From positions 1 to 64,000 of the forward strand of contig NZ_RHNW01000008.1 of assembly GCF_003946045.1 (NCBI RefSeq): DNA of 64,000 nt. The letters run 5' to 3'. The notes below the pieces were generated by a model. It had not been told where the DNA came from and did not search any database. It was given only the letters and a program-made list of their open reading frames with translations. This stretch comes from Levilactobacillus mulengensis (lineage in GTDB: Bacteria > Bacillota > Bacilli > Lactobacillales > Lactobacillaceae). Shown here piece by piece: positions 59,315-64,000 of this stretch. Within the stretch, counting starts at the first letter, position 1. Every line of letters begins with the position of its first letter. The translations under genes were made by a program, and so were the position numbers.

Positions 59315-59980
59315 ATGTCGAACCATCAAAATACTTATTTAAAAATCATCGCGGAGTGTAGCTTTGCCCGCGCTCGTGTCAGCAATAAACAGATTATTCA
59401 CTTCGCCAACGTGACTCCGGCCACAGTCACTGAGACGACCCGCCAACTACAGGCGCAGGGGCTCGTCCATCGGCGCCGCTATACAGGGGTGACGCTGACC
59501 GAACAGGGTAAGGCTGTCGCCGGCCACTTACTCTACGCTTACCGATTGTGCGAGGTCTTTTGTGATCAGCAGTTACACCTGCCGCTCGCGCAGATTCCAG
59601 CACAAGCCTGGCAAATGGCTGATGCCTTAACCCCCGTCACAGTGAGTGCGCTGGCCGAGTACCTCGACCATCCACAGCGGAGTCCCTTTGGCGGCCTGCT
59701 GGATTCGACGGCCCTGCCAGACGATAGCCACATTACCCGTCTCAGCGACGTACCAGTGGCGACAACGGTCACGCTGACCGGCTACCTGGAAACGGCTAAT
59801 TTGGTGGCTTACGTCGATCACCTAGCCCTGCCGTTGAATGTGCCAGTTACGATTGTCGCACGTGATGAGGAGCTACATCTGCTCTATCTACAGTTGCCGG
59901 ATGACCGGGAAGTGACCGTGAACGCGCTGGTGGCCACGTACCTGTATACGGTGCCGGTCATGGCTTCGGTTGGGCGTTAG
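59315..59980 (+). CDS. DtxR/MntR-like regulator with apparently lost metal ligands
   Basis: A 221-residue DtxR-family protein with GGGGAG upstream. The N-terminal winged helix reads VSNKQIIHFANVTPATVTETTRQLQAQGLVHRRRYTGVTLTEQGKAVA. A dimer domain (about 70-125) and a C-terminal FeoA/SH3-like domain (about 145-215) follow. Aligned by eye to B. subtilis MntR, its six metal ligands D8, E11, H77, E99, E102 and H103 fall on T, K, Y, W, A and D. The helix that normally holds E..E-H reads PAQAWQMADALTP. The fold is kept but metal sensing is doubtful. It is divergent from mntH2. Confidence 0.82.
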   Translation: MSNHQNTYLKIIAECSFARARVSNKQIIHFANVTPATVTETTRQLQAQGLVHRRRYTGVTLTEQGKAVAGHLLYAYRLCEVFCDQQLHLPLAQIPAQAWQMADALTPVTVSALAEYLDHPQRSPFGGLLDSTALPDDSHITRLSDVPVATTVTLTGYLETANLVAYVDHLALPLNVPVTIVARDEELHLLYLQLPDDREVTVNALVATYLYTVPVMASVGR

Positions 59981-59995
59981 CGATTAGAATACATT

Positions 59996-60045
59996 AAAGG
60001 CAGCGGACACGACTTTAGAAACTACGCCGTGCCTGCTGTCTTTTT
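59996..60045 (+). terminator. Terminator of the DtxR-like gene
   Basis: AAAGGCAGCGGACACG and CGTGCCTGCTGTCTTT (imperfect) around a loop, with T residues after. Confidence 0.72.
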
Positions 60046-60109
60046 GATTGTGTCTTGTTATAGGAATAAAATAAAAAATGTAGTTTCAAAACTCAGTGAA
60101 TCATTCAAG

Positions 60110-60445
60110 CTACTTATCCCAAAGGATACGCCGGATATGCCTAGTATTTATGCAAACTAATTTTTTTACTCGAACAGCGTATATTGGCACACCTGCAGGA
60201 CCTGCCGAAAAATTGATGTTTACGCCATAACAAGTTAATTTATTATTACCCGATTGTAGTTTACTATCAGCTCGTGACATAACTTTTGGGAACGCAAACA
60301 TAGAAGCAATTGGATGACCGTTCTTTAATACATACAAGCGAACCGCATTTTGAGGTGAATACGGAATAACTGTTACAACAGTTGTAGCGCTCCATACAAC
60401 TGCAAAGAGCAAAAACATTAGGATAGTTCTTTTTCTTTTCTTCAA
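60110..60445 (-). CDS. Small membrane-anchored protein, island paralogue 1
   Basis: A 111-residue protein that starts from TTG at 60445 (GGGGGAAG, about 6 nt away): MKKRKRTILMFLLFAVVWSATTVVTVIPYSPQNAVRLYVLKNGHPIAS. One N-terminal membrane span or signal, then an exported domain of about 75 residues. The block PxxPQNAVRLYVLKNGHPIA is shared with four other genes in 60.1-62.8 kb. No known family. AT-richer than the flanks. Confidence 0.68.
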   Translation of the reverse strand: MKKRKRTILMFLLFAVVWSATTVVTVIPYSPQNAVRLYVLKNGHPIASMFAFPKVMSRADSKLQSGNNKLTCYGVNINFSAGPAGVPIYAVRVKKLVCINTRHIRRILWDK

Positions 60446-60522
60446 ATAACTTCCCCCAGACACACCCATTTTAATTAACCTATGCCTTACTTATCGCCAA
60501 GCCAAGTCTTGCGGATCCCTCT

Positions 60523-60770
60523 TTACGGTCCAACCGCATAGGCAGGCGCCGCAACATATTTATCATAGAAATGATTCTTAGAAACCTTATGTACCACTAC
60601 AACGTCCACGTCTGCGCTTTCTGTAGAAAAAGGCACATTGATTTGATAATGTAGCTGACTCTTGTTGCCACTGTAGTACTTAATTTCTGATTTAGGCAGC
60701 TTGCTGGGCCCGGAAAGCACAGCCGCAAACGGATACCCGCTTTGCAAAATACACAGTCTGACGGCATTCT
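60523..60770 (-). pseudogene. Truncated island paralogue 2
   Basis: About 74 codons remain open (from 60747: MQSGYPFAAVLSGPSKLPKSE), over 90% identical at DNA level to the 3' part of the gene at 62404. The match stops abruptly near 60768, where the membrane segment should begin. This is a recent partial duplicate without a start region. Confidence 0.78.
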
Positions 60771-60791
60771 AGCTTCAAGTTGAAATGAAAT

Positions 60792-61133
60792 TCAATCAAC
60801 ACTGTGGACCACATGTGTTCTGTACATATGTGAACCATGAGCTGGCTCACTCATGGCCACTGTGTTAATATTTATCCAACCATTTGATGCATCAAATGGC
60901 GTCCTAACTTCATAATATCTCCACTCTTTGCCACCAGAATAGCCCAGAGAATCATCTCCACTCAGTCTCTTAGGATCCTCAGTCAATGCAATAATCGGAT
61001 GTCCATTCTTTAGAATCACAAAACGCACTGCTTTTTGTGGAGTATCAGGTAACAGGGCTCTTATAAAAACAATAATCACTATGGAAGTGATAACTACCAA
61101 AAAAATCAATAATTTCAACAATCTTTTTTTCAT
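60792..61133 (-). CDS. Small membrane-anchored protein, island paralogue 3
   Basis: A 113-residue protein; GGGAGG is 6 nt before ATG 61133. MKKRLLKLLIFLVVITSIVIIVFIRALLP is the membrane segment, and DTPQKAVRFVILKNGHPIIALTEDPKRLSGDD is the family block. The end is GSHMYRTHVVHSVD. It is distant from copies 1 and 5 outside the shared block. Confidence 0.7.
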   Translation of the reverse strand: MKKRLLKLLIFLVVITSIVIIVFIRALLPDTPQKAVRFVILKNGHPIIALTEDPKRLSGDDSLGYSGGKEWRYYEVRTPFDASNGWININTVAMSEPAHGSHMYRTHVVHSVD

Positions 61134-61179
61134 AAAGACCTCCCTGATAATTTTCACAATAACTTAATGAATTCCCATT

Positions 61180-61548
61180 TTAATAATACGATAATTCCGG
61201 ATTCTTCCATTTCCTTGACGCGCGACCTTTATTTGCATCCCTCAAGGGCTTTCTAATGTGACTTGTAGAATGGGCAGTATAGCGCAGTCTCTTACTAGAT
61301 GTACTATAAACAGTCGCCATATGAAACCATCCGTTTTTTCGATTCCAAAATTGAATGACGTCACCTCGCGATGCATGTCTATTAATGGTACTTTGGTGTC
61401 TAGAAGTATAATGTTTTCTGTGCTTAACTTGTGTAAAGTACTTCCAAAACATTTGTACAGCCGTCCAAGTAGATGTGTACTTACGGTCTTTGTACGAAGC
61501 GTCATTGTAATAATGAATACCACAATTTAACGTTTTCACTTCTGCCAT
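61180..61548 (-). CDS. Amidase_6-like fragment lacking the catalytic Cys region
   Basis: A 122-residue protein resembling the C-terminal two thirds of the putative amidase domain (Amidase_6, NlpC/P60-like): GIHYYNDASYKDRKYTSTWTAV, GDVIQFWNRKNGWFHMATVYS and YTAHSTSHIRKPLRD. The family's first motif (C.NFVSQ, with the catalytic Cys) should precede GI.YYND and is absent; only 24 bp separate this frame from the next gene. The ribosome binding site is weak. I think it is a 5'-truncated relic of a wall-active amidase or toxin tip. Confidence 0.6.
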   Translation of the reverse strand: MAEVKTLNCGIHYYNDASYKDRKYTSTWTAVQMFWKYFTQVKHRKHYTSRHQSTINRHASRGDVIQFWNRKNGWFHMATVYSTSSKRLRYTAHSTSHIRKPLRDANKGRASRKWKNPELSYY

Positions 61549-61571
61549 TTAATCCATCTTTAACCCGTTAT

Positions 61572-61841
61572 CTAACTCAAAAATCCAAAATAGATAACCA
61601 TCCCCAGCACCATGAGACTGAAACTAATAATCGCGAATCGTCTTTGATTTAAAAATGAACAGATCGTAAATGCCAGCGCAAAGACTGTGGTTATCCCCCA
61701 CACCCAATTATTAATTGGGGAAGCTGCCTGAGCGGAAATGGCTTCCTCATTTATCATGTAACCTAGAATACAAAATGCCGTAACTATGAGCCCAACGAAT
61801 CCAAATAATTTCATGGGTATTTGCTTATTACGCAATATCAT
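61572..61841 (-). CDS. Small integral membrane protein
   Basis: An 89-residue protein with three membrane spans (KLFGFVGLIVTAFCILGYMI; NNWVWGITTVFALAFTICSFL; FAIISFSLMVLGMVIYFGFLS). GGGGAGAAGGG precedes ATG 61841; the frame is open to 61892. It lies 23 bp upstream of the amidase-like fragment in the same direction and could be its former immunity or partner protein. Unknown family. Confidence 0.62.
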   Translation of the reverse strand: MILRNKQIPMKLFGFVGLIVTAFCILGYMINEEAISAQAASPINNWVWGITTVFALAFTICSFLNQRRFAIISFSLMVLGMVIYFGFLS

Positions 61842-61979
61842 CCCTTCTCCCCAACCATTCCATATGCATTTTAGTCCATTTCTTAAAATCACTAATCACG
61901 GCACTCATCAACCTTGCTTCCCTTTTCTGATAACACGCTACTTGTCAGCTAGACCGCATTCGCAATGTATGTTGCTTTA

Positions 61980-62270
61980 TTAAAATGGACTATTGCCACC
62001 CATCTTCGATACACTCAGCATGCTGACATCTCCTCCTGCGAGGTAAGATTCAAATGGCTTTACGCTATAAATGACACCTGCTGTTTCCTTTCGTACGATA
62101 GTCGGCGTGTCTTTCACAGCTAATCTAGTCGGATTTGCTACAATAGTCGACTTCAAGCTTAAATTCTCTACCATTCGTAATCGAACGGCATTTTTCGATG
62201 AAAATGGTATCACAAAAGCTCCTACCACAAGTAAGAAGCATTATAGAAAAAAGTATAATGATTTTTGAAA
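61980..62270 (-). pseudogene. Frameshifted island paralogue 4
   Basis: The membrane segment is in one frame (LTRLLSKIIILFSIMLLT, about 62200-62260), and the rest (VVGAFVIPFSSKNAVRLRMVENLSLKSTIVANPTRL) is in another, joined if one T is removed near 62229. SSKNAVRL matches the family block. So the gene is a frameshift relic, unless the open part from GTG 62228 is still made. Confidence 0.6.
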
Positions 62271-62403
62271 GCAATCTGGTTAAAATAATTACATCTCCTA
62301 GCACAATTCACAGGGAACAGTCTATCTAAGTGCCATATATGTATGAAAACTGAGCGAATACACTGAAAAGTGTTCCATATTCGCAAAATCTATTGATCTT
62401 TCT

Positions 62404-62754
62404 TTACGGTCCAACCGCATAGGAAGGCGTCGCAACATATTTATTATAGAAATGGTTTTTAGAAACCCTATGTACCACTACAACGTCCACGTCGGCGCTT
62501 TCCGTAGCAAAAGGCACATTAATTTGATAATGTAACTGACTCTTGTTGCCACTGTAGTACTTAATTTCTGATTTAGGCAACTTGCTGGGCCCTGAAAGCA
62601 CAGCCGCAAACGGATGCCCGCTTTGTAAAATACACAGTCTAACGGCATTGCTTGGGATAAATGGCGTAAACGTCAGAAGCAAAACCAACAATACCACTAT
62701 CATCTCCAACCAGCTAACAGGCTTTTTGATCCACTGCTTAATGTTATCGTGCAT
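62404..62754 (-). CDS. Small membrane-anchored protein, island paralogue 5
   Basis: About 116 residues. SWLEMIVVLLVLLLTFTPFIPSNAVRLCILQSGHPFAAVLSGPSKLPKSE contains the membrane segment and the family block. The start is uncertain (ATG 62754, or GTG/TTG up to 62766, after AAGGAAAG). It is the intact parent or sister of the truncated copy at 60523. Confidence 0.7.
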   Translation of the reverse strand: MHDNIKQWIKKPVSWLEMIVVLLVLLLTFTPFIPSNAVRLCILQSGHPFAAVLSGPSKLPKSEIKYYSGNKSQLHYQINVPFATESADVDVVVVHRVSKNHFYNKYVATPSYAVGP

Positions 62755-62943
62755 ACCACTCACCAACTTTCCTTATATTTTTGTATTTCATACGCATCAG
62801 TGCTCACTCACACATCTTCTATCATGGCTATTATTAAGCGGCTTGATTTCAAGGATAAGCCTAATGTCAAGCATAGTAAATACCTTTCCTATTTTTACAA
62901 CTAATAGTTATAGCTAAAAACCATTTAACTCACTAATTTCACA

Positions 62944-62985
62944 AAAACAGCCGCTTTCGCCAGAACTTCCAGCGAAAACGACTAT
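62944..62985 (-). terminator. Terminator beyond nhaC
   Basis: On the minus strand AGTCG.TTTCGC and GCGAAAGCGGCT with GTTTTTG. The rest of 62767-63117 holds no gene that I can support. Confidence 0.68.
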
Positions 62986-63117
62986 TTTAAATAACATTCA
63001 TATCCATCGTGGTCATTTCACAACCACCCACTCATCCTCGGCCCCTAACCTGAGGCCACCCACAAGAACGACTGCTGGTCGTGCAATAACATGCGATGCT
63101 TCTATTCTAACTAGCGA

Positions 63118-64000
63118 TTAACGCCCGTCAGCGGCCATTGAGGCAGCCGTGGCGCTTTGATCATCAGATGATGGCAACCGCTTCAGACCAACGCCAGTGA
63201 ACCCACTGAGGATGGAGAAGACAGGTGAGAAGAGACTGAAGAAACAGAATGGCAGGTAAGCCAACGTGGAGACGCCCAACGTGTTGGCAGCGAAGACGGC
63301 AGCAACCCCCCAAGGAATCAAGTAGTTGATGACGGTCCCACCATCTTCCAAGACCCGGCTCAAGGCCAAGTTGTCTAATCCCCGGTCGTTAAAGGTTTGC
63401 TTGAACGCCTTCCCCGGTAAGATCACGGAGAGGTATTGTTCCCCAACGAAGATGTTCACGCCAATCCCGGAAAGGATAGCGGCGGTAACTAAGGAACCAG
63501 AACTCTTTAAACGCTTAGCCAATGGCACCATGGCCGTTTGGATGATGTTAAACTGCATCAGGAGGCCACCTAAGGTCAGCGTCAAGATAATCAAGGAGAC
63601 CGTCGCCATCATGGCGCTAATCCCACCACGGCTCAGTAACGCATCAACACTGGCGTTACCCGTCTTAGAAACGAATCCAGATTCAATCATGGTAGCGACA
63701 CTACTAATTGACGTTGAAGGCTTTTCGATGAATAACATCACGATCCCTAAACCAACGTTTAACAACAACGTTTCAATGGCTGGGATTTTCCGCCAAGCAC
63801 AGACGAACATCACGATGATTGGTAAAGCCGCCCACCAAGTAATGGAGAAGTTGGCGTTTAACGTGGCCACAGTCGCATTGATCTTACCCATGGCGTTGCT
63901 ATCAGATGCCCCGGTCCCCAGAATAAAGTAGAGAATCAAGGAAACAAAGAATGCGGGAATCGTGGACCACATTAAGTTTTTGATGTGGGCAAATAATTCG
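63118..64000 (-). CDS. nhaC: NhaC-type Na+/H+ antiporter, partial
   Basis: The C-terminal 293 or so residues of a membrane antiporter; the frame stays open to the window edge (ELFAHIKNLMWSTIPAFFVSLILYF), so the ATG at 63972 is internal. LLNVGLGIVMLFIEKPSTSISSVATMIESGFVSKTGNASVDALLSRGGISAMM and GVNIFVGEQYLSVILPGKAF are typical of NhaC (Na+/H+ or malate/lactate exchange). The C-terminus is Ala/Ser-rich. The ion and counter-ion are not resolved here. Confidence 0.88.
   Translation of the reverse strand, partial: ELFAHIKNLMWSTIPAFFVSLILYFILGTGASDSNAMGKINATVATLNANFSITWWAALPIIVMFVCAWRKIPAIETLLLNVGLGIVMLFIEKPSTSISSVATMIESGFVSKTGNASVDALLSRGGISAMMATVSLIILTLTLGGLLMQFNIIQTAMVPLAKRLKSSGSLVTAAILSGIGVNIFVGEQYLSVILPGKAFKQTFNDRGLDNLALSRVLEDGGTVINYLIPWGVAAVFAANTLGVSTLAYLPFCFFSLFSPVFSILSGFTGVGLKRLPSSDDQSATAASMAADGR

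Noticed and set aside
1-64000. rRNA, tRNA, prophage or plasmid replication genes
   Set aside because: I looked for cloverleaf ends, rRNA landmarks, phage structural genes and Rep proteins and saw none.

Overview
The window (about 50% GC, AGGAGG-type ribosome binding sites, bidirectional U-tract terminators) comes from a low-GC Gram-positive of the Lactobacillaceae. The KxYKxGKxW signal peptide, LPxTG sorting signal, MucBP and DUF5776-like surface modules, PurR-type boxes and a Gram-positive SOS box all fit. A heterofermentative Levilactobacillus-like species is my best guess, from gene character only. I see no rRNA, tRNA, CRISPR array, insertion sequence or prophage.

Layout. 0.1-16 kb: secreted and surface proteins (including an LPxTG leucine-rich-repeat protein), an aminotransferase and a LysR regulator separated by repeats, a stand-alone AAA ATPase, and a sigma factor/DUF1659/DUF2922 cluster. 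16.1-18.4 kb: SOS-controlled Y-family polymerase operon. 18.9-21.8 kb: thiamine salvage operon thiM-thiD-thiE under a TPP riboswitch. 21.9-37.3 kb: housekeeping genes (two SDR reductases, fetAB-like exporter, RlmD-like methyltransferase, DUF368 lipid flippase, glpK, HhH-GPD glycosylase, class I amidotransferase, YczE-like membrane protein), a HigBA-type module and a type I toxin/antisense-RNA locus. 37.7-44 kb: two tandem MucBP/DUF5776 surface proteins and a secreted sedolisin. 44.6-48.7 kb: hydrolases, a tyrosine phosphatase, a candidate C-rich-loop small RNA and a YoeB-type module with two antitoxin-like genes. 48.8-52.6 kb: purB, divergent purA-guaC with PurR boxes. 52.7-60 kb: CPBP protease, B3/B4 protein, two mntH-usp operons and a DtxR-like regulator. 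60-62.8 kb: a small AT-richer island of paralogous membrane-anchored proteins, several decayed. 63.1 kb to the end: a partial NhaC antiporter.

The most striking thing is not a gene. Eighteen copies of a modular intergenic element of about 110-315 bp (about 3.7 kb, near 6% of the window) lie between genes. All share shared outer inverted repeats and a common two-hairpin core, with one of two alternative second modules. Hairpin arms differ completely in sequence between copies yet stay complementary, which is covariation. Many copies sit in gene leaders, read in the same direction as the gene. A second strong candidate is an RNA of about 200 nt at 47.66-47.87 kb whose hairpins expose C-rich loops, in the style of SD-masking small RNAs. 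A third is a DtxR/MntR-like regulator that appears to have lost all its metal ligands while its putative operators sit at both mntH operons and at its own promoter.
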